From Manis javanica (lineage: Eukaryota; Chordata; Mammalia; Pholidota; Manidae): a DNA stretch of 64,000 nt. The notes below the pieces were generated by a model. It searched no databases and was not told where the DNA came from. It saw only the letters and a program-made list of their open reading frames with translations. This document shows, one piece after another, positions 22,421 to 33,180 of this stretch. The stretch is from positions 112,994,173 through 113,058,172 of the forward strand of contig NC_133156.1 of assembly GCF_040802235.1 (NCBI RefSeq), given 5' to 3'. The translations under genes were made by a program, and so were the position numbers. Positions within the stretch are counted from its first letter, which is position 1. Every line of letters starts with the position of its first letter.

Positions 22421-24639
22421 ATCATAGTTGCAAATATGAGCCCAGGTTTTAGCACTAACCTAGTATCAGCTATTATAAAGATTTGTCTGAAGAATGTTAA
22501 AAATAAGACATATTTTATTGTTTCACTCCTCTTTAGATCTTATTCTCAGATGAAAGATTTTCTTTCAATCCAGTGGGACATTTGGGGTCCAAATGTAAAG
22601 CCGACTTCTATTACTGTGTCAAATAGTAATCATATCAGCTTATTCGCAGCTGCAAAGAAAAGAAAACCTGCCACAGAGTGGCTTGAATAAGTAGGCGGAC
22701 ATATTTCTCAGAGGAGATCAGGAGGAGACTGTTGGCAGTGGTCCTTTCCATTGTATGACAGCAAAAATTTCAGGAAACTACAACAATATTCACAGATTTC
22801 TAATTGCTCAGAACTAAATCACACCACCTTTTCCAGGTATGAGAGAAGTAGAGAAACATTTAGTGTGGTGGACACAGTATGGAGAACAGAGAGTTGAGAA
22901 CAGATGTTAAAATTGCCAGGCTCAGACTCTGCCCTAGTGATGCTATATGAATTAAAGACCAAGAAATGAGTCCAAGGAGGTTCAGAGTGAGCACTGCCAG
23001 ATCACAGAAGAGAAGACTAAGGGTACAATTGCTCAGGAACTCTTCCAATTTGGGTTGCATAAAAAACAGGCTTAGGGATTTGAATCATTCTTATAGTTAA
23101 GTAGAATCAGAGATCTAAATTACCAAAGCTTCAAATATTTAAAGTCTAAGGTACCAAACACCCTGGAGGTTCTAGCAAGGTTTTTATTCTTTGTATTTTT
23201 AAGTGAGTTCAGTATTGGCAGAACCTCATCCCTGACTCCATTATTGATGCGGATATCTGCAAAGAAGCAGATGTTTTGCCAAGACAGGGAATATGAATCA
23301 TTGTATCTAATAAGATGAGAATCTTAGGAAACAGTCTACATAGCTCATGAGTGAAACTAGCAATTAATCTTGACATGTTTTGTAAAAGGTTTGGTTGCTT
23401 AATATTTTCTCCCAAGTAATTTTTTTAAGGTTGCTGTAGGCAGGAAAGTAAAAAGACTGACAGGCAGGAAACTGAACTCTGCTTTCCTCCAAAGGCCAAC
23501 TGTACCAGTTGTATATTGAAATATGAGGTGCATCATGATAGGAGATTAGACAAAGGCATTCACCGATGTGCCCTCAGTCCCAACTTGCTAAAGGAAGTAA
23601 TGAAGCGGCGCCATTGGAGACAAGGAGACATGACCAATTTATTGCTCCATTCAGATGTTGCATATGTATGCAAAGTTTTATTTATAAAGATAATTTATGT
23701 GGCAGTTGGGTTATGTGGTAATCACCAAGACATAGTGTCTAAAACTGCACAATGTCACGCTAGCATGTGGACAGAAATTCTCTTATATTGATCTACATAT
23801 GAAAGCTTCCCAAGAGGTATGTCGCCATCAAAATGCATCCATTGATTTTTCCACATGCTTCTCTGAGAAAGAGAAATGAAAACCTGATATTTCTAAAATT
23901 CATTGATCGTTGCCATCCTTGTTTGGATCTGCATTTTGCTAAAAGTAAATTATGGAAATCTTATGTTAATAACTCAGTATAGCTCTCTTATGTTCCTCTG
24001 ATTTCAACATTTTAATTTATCTTAAAATGTTGGTATTATCATTTAATATCTGTTCAATTTATGCTTAACAGACATTCAAACAGAATAAGTTGAGTGATGA
24101 CCAGGAAGCTGGGTTAAATGAAGTCAGAGTCATAATGCCTATGTTTGATCTCAGAGCCAAAATATTTTTTGGTAACTTTTCCATGAAAACTTAAATAGAA
24201 ATTTATATTTTAAAGAGAAGTGGGAACAACTTTAGCTTTTGAAACCCAGAAGCCTGTCCTCTCTTTTATATCTAGTTATTATATTCTTAAAAATGAAAAA
24301 CCTGCACTATTTAATTGTTTCCAATATATTGAGCATCACACACACCACTTTCTTAGATTTATACATTCATTCATATTCAACCAAGCACAACCATTAGAAC
24401 CATCACTAGATTTCCCAAAAAACAAAAGACAGTTCAAATGCTGGAATTCCATAAATAACTTCATTTTTGCTAATTTCTTTACTCCAACCTTGACCCCCCT
24501 CTATTCTTCTCTGGACTTCACTCTCATTCAACCTTTCATTATTACCATCTGTTGCTTCTCAGTAAAGCATTTCACAGACATACATACTAAACATTACATA
24601 AAATTCAAACAGAAGAACATTTCCTAACATCTTTAGTCA
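22421..24639. other. Single-copy DNA, no gene seen
   Basis: Nothing recognised with confidence. A 135-codon open run at 24220-24627 (plus) lies in AT-rich DNA, lacks an ATG-led domain and has low-complexity composition. I do not regard it as a gene. Confidence 0.4.
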
Positions 24640-24800
24640 AAACCATAATGAGATACCTCTACATACCCACTGGAATGAATAAAATACAGATTGACAATAA
24701 TCAGTGCTGACAAAGATGTGGAAAAACTGTAACTCTTATGCTTCCACTGAGAATTTAAGATAGTACAACTTCAGAAATGATTTGGATTTATAATGGATTT
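24640..24800 (+). mobile_element. Old L1M fragment, part 1
   Basis: 'CATAATGAGATACCTCTACA' followed by 'GACAAAGATGTGGAAAAACT' corresponds to the L1 ORF2 C-terminal coding region. It appears to resume near 25290 with 'ATAACCCAAAAGAAATGAAA'. Confidence 0.65.
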
Positions 24801-25289
24801 AAATACACACTTAAGACACATGTGTTACTAGTTCAGCTCCTCTAAGAAGCAGATGTTTTGAGTGGGTTAGAGATGTAAGAAATTTGTTTGTGGAAACATC
24901 TGAAAACAATGGACGTGTGGGACCTGGAGAAGGTGAAGAAAGCCTTCAAACCATGATTGCAGGTGTGACACCTGTGAAAGAGACAGGGAAGGAAGAAAGG
25001 ACCAGTAGGAATAGTCTTGGGCTGTACAATTCTAAGAAAGGTATGGTCTAGAGTATTCCAGCCAAACTCAGCTACTTAGAGAGACCCACATCTCACAGCA
25101 TGGGCTCTCTCTAATTCCCCTGCTGTGATGAATTCCTAGTCAGGAAGCATGGGAGGGCTGTGGGTAGCATGGCCTCTGTGCACACTTGGTGTGGATATAG
25201 AAGGTGACTGGTAGAGCTGCCTGTCACTGTGTTCCCAAAAGCACAAGGCATGGGCAGCAGTTTCCAGGCATACACAATCCAGAAGCTTC
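24801..25289. repeat. Unclassified insertion splitting an L1M
   Basis: This 490-bp block separates two collinear L1M pieces, so it is probably an inserted element. It contains 'GTTTTGAGTGGGTTAGAGATG', 'GCAGGTGTGACACCTGTG' and 'GAATTCCTAGTCAGGAAGC'. It resembles an old LTR or DNA element, but I cannot name it. Confidence 0.35.
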
Positions 25290-25345
25290 AATCATAGATA
25301 TAACCCAAAAGAAATGAAAACATATCTACATTTTATTGCATGTAA
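25290..25345 (+). mobile_element. Old L1M fragment, part 2
   Basis: 'ATAACCCAAAAGAAATGAAA' and 'CATATCTACATTTTATTGC' continue the L1 ORF2 reading of 24640-24800. Confidence 0.5.
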
Positions 25346-26599
25346 ATTATATCTGCAAAGGTTGGTATTTTAAAAGTGAAGTCAAATTTTATAAGGTAAT
25401 ATTTTGCAGTGTTTGCTGTTTAGTAAATATGGAAAATTCAAGAGAGTAGCTGTTCAAAAATGTGGAAAATCAACAATATAGAAATGGATTTATTCCTTCA
25501 CATTGGTCATACATTAAACTGAGCAGTATATGGTTGTGCAAAGTGTTTCTACCATAAATGACACAATTAACAAATAATTGTATATTTAAAGCTATTTTTA
25601 AAAACCATCAATACTGAACTCTTAAATATCAGGAAAAGTAAGGGAATGCCACAAAAGTCCCTGATATAAAGCAGATGAGTAAAATTCACAATTACATATT
25701 TTTTAAATCCCAATATATGAAAAAAAGAAACCCATAAGTAATCTGTCTTATTCATGAATTCAAGGACTTCACTTTTATTACAGCCATTGAAAAGGAACAT
25801 CAAGAGGGACCTCACTCCCAGATAAGACAGAGAATAGGAGAGATATTGTAGGTGCCTGGCTTAAGAGAAGTTTTTGAGAGCATACTATTAACAAAGGCAG
25901 TGCTATGGTTGAAAATATAGTTATTTTCACAGAAAATATGCAGCAACAATAGCCTTTGACGGCAACTTTACCCCTAGTCAGCATCTTAACAACACATACC
26001 AAGGGACAAAGGGAAGTCTTCAAGGAACAGTATTTCATAACTGCTACCTGACAAAAACAATTAGAAATCCATATCCAACTGGATGTAGGTCTGTAATACA
26101 TTTTTAATCAAAATAGAAAATGAAGATGCCTGAACGGAAGAGTTGTCAAGGTTAACAGGAAAATCTTTACCCTCTGCCTTGCAGAGGATAAAGACACACA
26201 ACAGAAGAACTGAAGCCAATGAAGAGATTATCCATGAATGTTTTTATTGAAATCATTATATTGAAGTAACAATCCAAATAATTCAAGCAAAAATCATCCT
26301 TTTCATACAATGGACTTAAATAATTTCAGAAAACTAGATTATAAAATACTCATCATAATAGTGTATGTATTTTTTCTCTCAAAATGCCTAAAATCAAAGT
26401 CAGTACATAGTATTGTCCATTACATTTGTAGTGAAAGACAGATTGAGTAAAAATGGGAATTTCTTGAATCACCTAAATTTTTTGTTTACTCCCCATCTCA
26501 TTGAATTCTATCAGAATCAGTCTACTTTTCTATTCTTTTGTTTCTAATCAGAAAATTGATTTAATTGTATACATGTTTTTTGTAACCCTAAATAAAGTG
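25346..26599. other. Single-copy AT-rich DNA
   Basis: A 107-codon minus-strand open frame at 25778-26101 has no recognisable domain. An acceptor-like CCCTCTGCCTTGCAG on the plus strand ends at 26185 but has no paired donor that I trust. Confidence 0.4.
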
Positions 26600-28250
26600 A
26601 CAACATATTTGCTCATTCATCATTTATTAAGCACCTACTATGTGCCAGAAAATGTGCTACTCAGTGAAGACAAAACAATATACTATACAGACATCTTCTC
26701 TACCCCTACAGAGCTTAGAAGATTGGAGCATTTAAGAAAAAATAGGAATAAATTATAATAATTGCTATGAAGGAAAAGCAATGGTCTGAGAAAAAAGGTA
26801 GAGAGTAGTCAGAGAAGGACTTTTACAGGTGGACCATTAAGCCAGGACCTAAAGGAAGAGTGGGTCCCATTCTGGCGACATGCACTGGGATGAACTTTAC
26901 AGGTGGAGGTGAGAACATCTACAAAGTCTCTGGAGAGAGAGAGCTCAGATCTTTTGAAGAAGGAAAGTTTAGTGGGATTGGCACCTGGCAGATGAGGAAG
27001 AGTGGTTAGGCATGGCTTGGACCACATAAGGGTTTTTAGACCTTGGTAAGAAGTTTCAATTTAATTCTAAGTGCAATGGGAAATTACTAAAGGGCTTTTA
27101 CAAAGAAAGTGACATGGTTCTATTAACATTTTGATAAGGCCACTTCTCTTGCCAAGTTGTAATTGTATTAGAAAAGGAAAGAGCTGGTGAGGACAGAATA
27201 ATAGTGGTCTGGGTTAAGGTGACAGTAGTGGACCTGGAGAAAAGAGAATGGGTCCATATCTGTTCTGTAGAGAGTATAAGCAGGATTGCTCATAGAGAGA
27301 GTAGGGCATAGGACAAGAAGGAAACCAGTGTTGACTCCTAGCATCTGACTTCAACAGCAAAGTGGTGGATGGTACTATTTACTGAATCAGCATTGCTAGG
27401 AGAACTAAATGAAATGAAGAATTAAAACATCCATTTTGGACATATGAAGCTTGAGGTGACTGTAACCCATCCAAAAAGAGTTACCAAGTAGATGGTAGAA
27501 TGCATGTGATCCATGCGATGTCTAGAGATGTAAATTTAGGAGTCACCAGAATAAACACGTACGTAAACGTATCAGACTTAATGAGATCATCTAGGTGAGA
27601 AATGTGGAGAAAAAAGTGAACCCAGTGCTAAGCTTGAAAGAATGTCAGTATCTGTAGTTTGGTAGAGGAGAAACCAACAAAGGAAACTGAGAGAGAAGGG
27701 TTAGTTATGGAGAAGGAAAACCAGGAGAGAGGTGTGTCCTTAAGGCATGTCCTGTAAGCCAGCGGAAGACAGTATCTCAAGTAGGAAAACACTAAATTGA
27801 GGACAAAGTGGCATCTAGATATGGCACATGCAAATTATTAGTGATGTTGACAAGAGCAGCGTGAGTGTAGTAACGAGAGTAAAAGCGTGAAAAGTGAATG
27901 AGGGGTAAGAAGGCAAAGCCATGTAGACAGTTCTTTTGGGAAGTTACTCAGCATAGGAGGGAGGCTTAGATTTTTTTTCAAGATGGGAAATACCACAGCG
28001 TGTTTGAATGTTAATGGTAATAAGCCAGAAGGAAGTTAAGAAAAAATGATGCAAGAAAATTCCAAGAAAGGAAGAACTTGAGTTGGAGGATAGAGATGGG
28101 ACCCAGATCTTTGGTGGGAATAGAACATTTTCTTCTGTTTTAATGGAAGTGAGGAAGGAGAGCACAGACCGGAGAAAGAAGAGATGAGGTCAGGGGCAAT
28201 GGTAGTCGAAGTGCAGCACAGAAACACTGTGCCTTGGCGCCAGGCAGAGG
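26600..28250 (-). mobile_element. Long L2 LINE copy, about 1.65 kb
   Basis: Almost continuous reverse-complement L2 from the 3' terminus ('ATTAAGCACCTACTATGTGC', 26626-26645) inward. It passes through 'AGGTGGACCATTAAGCCAGG', 'TTTCAATTTAATTCTAAGTGC' (27055-27075), 'GACTCCTAGCATCTGACTTC' and 'GGACATATGAAGCTTGAGGT'. L2 copies are usually a few hundred bases, so this is long. It is degenerate and non-functional. Confidence 0.8.
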
Positions 28251-30174
28251 GGCGTCAGGGCAACATTTTGTTGTACCCTTCATTCAAAATGGCAAGTGCA
28301 ATTAAATAGTAAGAAAATAACAGTTGTATTTCATGAGGCATACATGTTAAAATACATAAAAATGTAAATATTTAAATAATATATCACTTGTGGAAAATGC
28401 TCTTTAAATCTGTTTGTATTTAGAATATAAAGCTCTTACTTAAAGTTCACTTTAAACCTATAGCATGAGGCAAAATTACTAAATTTTTGAAATTGCTCTT
28501 TCTGTCAAAAGATAATAGATAGCTGAGGGGTTGATTCTACTGTCTGAGTCTGCCAAAAACAAATCTAACACAAGGATTACAGCATTTTATTCATGATTAA
28601 TGTAGCTTTTGCTGTATTGTGTGGCTGTATGATCTCTCTCTCTCACACACACACACACATACCCCACATACACACACACACGCACATGCACACACAGACT
28701 CAAAAATATTTTTCTTCAGTTTTAGTGCATTTTGGTTGCTGTGCTGCCTCCTAGCAACCAGGGACTCTGATCATGGAGTGCTTCAAAATGTCTCCTTTGG
28801 CGTCTTATTTCTCCAACCCATTGCTGTCCCTCTTCAGCTCTGTCGAGAATAGGATATATTTGTATAGGGCATATTTTCATTATTCAGCATCATAGTAATA
28901 TAATAAAATATGGCAATGATAATGATATAATATTAGTAAGTCTACATAACCATATGAGATATTGCAAAAATAAAGAAATATTCAAATGCACATATGCTTT
29001 ATTGAATCATCTATACAATTTAGTCACAAGCCAAAGTAGAGATAATATCTGCATTGCCTGTATAACTGTCCAAAATTCCTCATGTCTCTTTTATATGCAA
29101 TTTGACTCAAGGTGTTCATTCCACATTTATTGGACATTAAATTTCTAGTATATATACATAGGAATTGTGGAAACAGCAGGAGAAGAAGGAAACCCCCTCA
29201 AGATTTATCCCTCTCCTATGACATATCTAATAAGGAACTCTGCCTTTAACACAACAGAGGATCATCTTTGAAGGCTACAATTTATGTATTGATATTCCTT
29301 GAAGTAAGTCATCACACTTACTTCAGTAAAATATTCCACTAAAATTGGCAGAAGTTAATATACAAAAATTATAATGACTTTCAATAGGCTGACTTAAAGG
29401 CATGTACTTCCTGAAAGGGAAAATTAAGAAAATATCTGAATATAGTATTGTTGTAACTTGGTATTCTTAAATTTAAAAAAAACATTCCATTGGTTTTAAT
29501 ACTGTTCCTGTTTCAATCCCATAGGTGTACACCACACACTGCCTAGCCATTAAACTTAACATATGCAGTAGCGTAATGTTCAGACATCAGTCACAAATAA
29601 AGAAACCAAAACTAATACTGAAAAAAAGAGAATTTCCACAAGTCAGTGTTCTTTCTGAATTCCTGCTGTCTCCATTCTGAAATCAGGACACAGGTAATAG
29701 ATTTTTTGTTTTCATGTAAAGATGACTGTAAACTTACAGATTTTTTTCTTATACTAGGTTAAAGATACTTGAATTAGTAATTCAAATAAGGAAAGATTTT
29801 GTGAATAATCTTCACTAAATTGTTGTGAGGTCTTTCTCAGAACCTTAAAAGCTAAGTGAAGTAGTGTGTGTTAGTGTGCTAAAATTATCAACAATATGAA
29901 ATATTTTAAAAATATGTAACCCAATTAACCATTATGAAAAATAGAAATATTTCTGCAAATCCTATGATTATTTCCACCATTTGGTAAAAAAAAATCATTA
30001 TTCCTAAATTCTAAATTTTTGTAAGCATGCATTGGAAAAAATATATGGCAAAAGAATTTTAAAGGCTTCGTCATTGAACTGAGAGACACTGTATCATATT
30101 AACAAGTTAACTTATATAAACAAATTAATAGTGTCCTCTATGAAGTATTAAGAGTGAATCTGTTAAAAAATAAT
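28251..30174. other. Single-copy AT-rich DNA with a dinucleotide repeat
   Basis: Contains a compound (TC)n(AC)n microsatellite at 28633-28700. No gene or other repeat recognised. Confidence 0.4.
28633..28700. repeat. (TC)n(AC)n microsatellite, interrupted
   Basis: TC repeats (28633-28643) pass into AC repeats with interruptions to about 28697. Confidence 0.95.
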
Positions 30175-30399
30175 GACAATTTTTGGTGAAGATACAGGAT
30201 ACTAGGTGGCCATATGTGATTGTCACAACTATAAATTGGTACATTTCTAGAAGGCAATTTGGCAATAGAGATCAAAGATTTACAACCATATAAATACTTT
30301 GATTTAGCAACTACAAATGTAGAAAAGAGTCCAAGGAAATAATAAGATTGGTTTGTAGAAAATACTCAAAGTAGTTTATGTATAAAAATGTCCCAACAA
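30175..30399 (+). mobile_element. Ancient L1M/HAL1 fragment, part 1
   Basis: 'GGTGAAGATACAGGATACTA', 'ACTATAAATTGGTACATTTC' and 'AGAAGGCAATTTGGCAATAG' read as a decayed L1/HAL1 ORF2 end. It is split twice: by a young L1 at 30400 and by a second young L1 at 32359. Pieces at 32304-32358 and 33127-33180 continue it. Confidence 0.75.
30390..30399. repeat. Target-site duplication of plus-strand L1, left copy
   Basis: GTCCCAACAA is repeated at 32294-32303 directly after the poly(A). The flanking A-run makes the true duplication up to about 16 bp, but the A part cannot be told from the tail. Confidence 0.85.
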
Positions 30400-30415
30400 G
30401 ACACTCTTATGAGAA

Positions 30416-31829
30416 ATGAAAGAGGTCACTAACAAATGGAAACTCATCCCATGCTCCTGGCTAGGAAGAATTAATATCGTCAAAATGGCCATGCTGCCCA
30501 AAGCAATATACAGATTCAATGCAATCCCTATCAAATTATCAACAGCATTCTTCAATGAACTGGAACAAATAGTTCAAAAATTCATATGGAACCACCAAAG
30601 ACCCTGAATAGCCAAAGCAATCCCGAGAAGGAAGAATAAATTGGGGGGCGGATTTCGCTCCCCAACTTAAAGCTCTACTACAAAGCCACAGTAATCAAGA
30701 CAATTTGGTACTGGCACAAGAACAGTGTCACAGACGGGTGGAACAGAATAGAGACTCCAGACATGAACCCAAAGATATATGGCCAATTAATACACGATAA
30801 AGGAGCCATGGACATACAATGGGGAAATGACAGTCTCTTCAACAGATGGTGCTGGAAAAACTGGACAGCTACATGTAAGAGAATGAAACTGGATCACTGT
30901 TGAATCCCATACACAAAAGTAAATTCGAAATGGATCAAAGACCTGAATGTAAATCATGAAACCATAAAACTCTTAGAAAAAAACATAGGCAAAAATCTCA
31001 TGGACATAAACATGAGTAACTTCTTCATGAACATATCTCCCCGGGCAAGGGAAACAAAGGCAAAAATGAACAAGTGGAACTATATCAAGCTGAAAAGCTT
31101 CTGTACAGCAAAGGACCCCATCAATAGAACAAAAAGATATCCTACAGTATGGGAGAATATATTCATAAATGACAGATCCGATAAAGGATTGACATCCAAA
31201 ATATATAAAGAGCTCACATACCTCAACAAACAAAAAGCAAATAATACAATTAAAAAATGGGCAGAGGAGCTGAATAGACAGTTCTCTGAAGAAGAAATCC
31301 AGATGGCCAACAGGCACATGAAAAGATGCTCCATATTGCTAATCATCAGAGAAATGCAAATTAAAACCACAATGAGATATCACCTCACACCAGTAAGGAT
31401 CGCCATCATCGAAAAGACAAACAACAACAAATGTTGGTGAGATTGTGGAGAAAGGGGAACCCTCCTACCGTGCTGGTGGGAATGTAAATTAGTTCAAGCA
31501 TTGTGGAAAGCAGATGGCGGTTCCTCCAAATGCTCAAAATAGAAATACCATTTGACCCAGGAATTCCACTTCTAGGAATTTATCCTAAGAATGCAGCACT
31601 CCAGTTTGAAAAAGACAGATGCACCCCTATGTTTATCGCTGCACTATTTACAATAGCCAAGATATGGAAGCAACCCAAGTGTCCATCAGTAGATGAATGG
31701 ATAAAGAAGATGTGGTACATATACACAATGGAATACTACTCAACCATAAGAAAACAAATCCTACCACTTGCAACAACATGGATGGAGCTAGAGGGTATTA
31801 TGTTCAGTGAAATAAGCCAGGCAGAGTAA
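30416..31829 (+). pseudogene. L1 ORF2 C-terminal remnant
   Basis: Three collinear blocks survive: 30416-30607 (ending in a TGA at 30605), 31000-31440 and 31503-31829. They correspond to the region after the reverse-transcriptase domain and the cysteine-rich C-terminus. The last block includes 'PTMFIAALFTIAKIWKQPK'-like sequence that is strongly conserved among mammalian L1s. Stops and frame changes between blocks make it a dead copy. Confidence 0.85.
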
Positions 31830-32210
31830 GACAAGTACCAAATGATTTCACTCATCTGTGGAGCATAAGAACAAAGCAAAAACTGAAGGAACAAAACAAC
31901 AGCAGAATCACAGAACCCAAGAATGGACTAACAGTTACCAAAGGGAAAGGGACTGGGGAGGATGGGTGGGAAGGGAGGGATAAGGGCAGGGAAAAAGAAA
32001 GAGGGCATTACGATTAGCATGTAGAGTGCGTGGGGGGCATGGGGAGGGCTGTGCAACACAGAGAAGACAAGCAGTGATTTTACAGCATCTTACTACACAG
32101 ATGCACAGAGACTGTGAAGGGGTATGTGGGGGTGACTTGGTGAAGGGGGGAGCCTAGTAAACATAATGTTCTTCATGTAATTGTAGATTAATGATACCAA
32201 AATAAAATAA

Positions 32211-32259
32211 ATAGATAGATAGATAGATAGATAGATAAATAAATAAATAAATAAATAAA
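32211..32259. repeat. (GATA)n/(AAAT)n microsatellite in L1 tail
   Basis: GATA units (32211-32236) pass into AAAT units (32236-32259). Both grew from the A-rich L1 3' end. Confidence 0.95.
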
Positions 32260-32293
32260 CTTTTCCTTAGAAAAAGCAAAAAAAAAAAAAAAA
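32260..32293 (+). mobile_element. Probable short 3' transduction plus second poly(A)
   Basis: After the first A-rich tail comes CTTTTCCTTAGAAAAAGC (32260-32277) and then a 16-bp A-run ending exactly at the target duplication. Two A-tails separated by unrelated sequence inside the duplications are the usual sign of L1 read-through transcription. Confidence 0.6.
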
Positions 32294-32303
32294 GTCCCAA
32301 CAA

Positions 32304-32358
32304 TGAGAAGTCAAATAAATAAATGACTGATTAGTGAGTGGAATACTATGTAATTTTT
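32304..32358 (+). mobile_element. Ancient L1M/HAL1 fragment, part 2
   Basis: 'AAATAAATGACTGATTAGTG' and 'GTGGAATACTATGTAA' continue the old L1 from 30399 once the young L1 is removed. The last 15 bases are the target duplicated by the second L1. Confidence 0.75.
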
Positions 32359-33111
32359 TTATTAAGGTATTATTGATATATACTCTTATGAAGGTTTCAC
32401 ATGAAAAACAATGTGGTTACTTGCCCATATTAGTGAGTCCCCCCATGCCCCATTGCAGTTACTGTCCATCAGTGTAGTAAGATCCCAGAGAGTCACTATT
32501 TGCCTTCGCTGTGCTACACTGTCTTCCCTGTGCCACCCCCCACACCATGTATGCTAATTATAATACCCCTGAATCTCCTTCTCTCTCCCTCCCCACCCAC
32601 CCTCCCCAACCTCTCTCCTTTGGTAACCACTAGTACCTTCTTGGAGTCTGTGAATCTGCTGCTGTTCTGTTCCTTCAGTTTTGCTTTGTCGTTATACTCC
32701 ACAAATGAGGGAAATTATTTGGTACTTGTCTTTCTCCACCTGGCTTATTTCACTGAGCATAATATCCTCCAGCTCCATCCATGTTGTTGCAAATGGTAGG
32801 ATTTGTTTCTTTCTTATGCCTGAATAGTATTCCATTGTGTATATGTACCACATCTTCTTTATCCATTCATCTACTGATGGACATTTAGGTTGCTTCCATA
32901 TCTTAGCTATTGTAAATAGTGCTGCAATAAACACAGGGGTGCATATGTCTTTTTGAATCTGAGAAAATGTATTCTTTGAGTAAATTCCAAGGAGTTGTAT
33001 GCCTGGGTCAAATGGTATTTCTATTTTTAGTGTTTTGAGCAACCTCCATATTGCTTTCCACAATGGTTGAACTAGTTTACATTCCCACCAGCAGTGTAGG
33101 AGGTTCCCCTC
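32359..33111 (-). mobile_element. Young 5'-truncated L1, opposite orientation
   Basis: The plus strand starts with the T-run that is the reverse complement of a short A tail. It passes through an L1 3'UTR with C-rich tracts (32440-32620) into ORF2. The 15-bp TACTATGTAATTTTT flanks it at 32344-32358 and 33112-33126. Its 3'UTR end differs from that of the L1 50 bp away, so the two belong to different subfamilies. Length is 753 bp. Confidence 0.95.
32692..33063 (-). pseudogene. L1 ORF2 C-terminal remnant (minus strand)
   Basis: A 123-codon open run contains the same L1 C-terminal motif set as the neighbouring copy ('KIWKQPKCPSVDEWIKKMWY'). The ATG that opens it is not the natural ORF2 start. 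It is a truncated relic. Confidence 0.85.
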
Positions 33112-33126
33112 TACTATGTAATTTTT

Positions 33127-33180
33127 AAAAATGATGAAAATCTATACACCAGTGTAGGGAAGAAACAAAGTCTTCAGTAC
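33127..33180 (+). mobile_element. Ancient L1M/HAL1 fragment, part 3
   Basis: 'AAAAATGATGAAAATCTATAC' follows the second target copy and rejoins the old L1 text of 32304-32358. Confidence 0.5.

Larger units (their letters stand above)
30400..32293 (+). mobile_element. Young 5'-truncated L1 with poly(A) and TSD
   Basis: The element begins inside ORF2, covers the ORF2 C-terminus, a 3'UTR with G-rich tracts (31930-32050) and an end 'GATTAATGATACCAAAATAA'. This is followed by a microsatellite-expanded A tail, an 18-bp extra segment and a second poly(A). Flanking GTCCCAACAA repeats show one target-primed integration. Length is about 1.9 kb against 6-7 kb for a full L1. The ORF2 remnant has stops and shifts, so it cannot mobilise. 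Confidence 0.95.

Noticed and set aside
24220-24627. 135-codon plus-strand open frame
   Set aside because: It is AT-rich, without a convincing start, domain or splice context, and about the length expected as a chance maximum in 64 kb.
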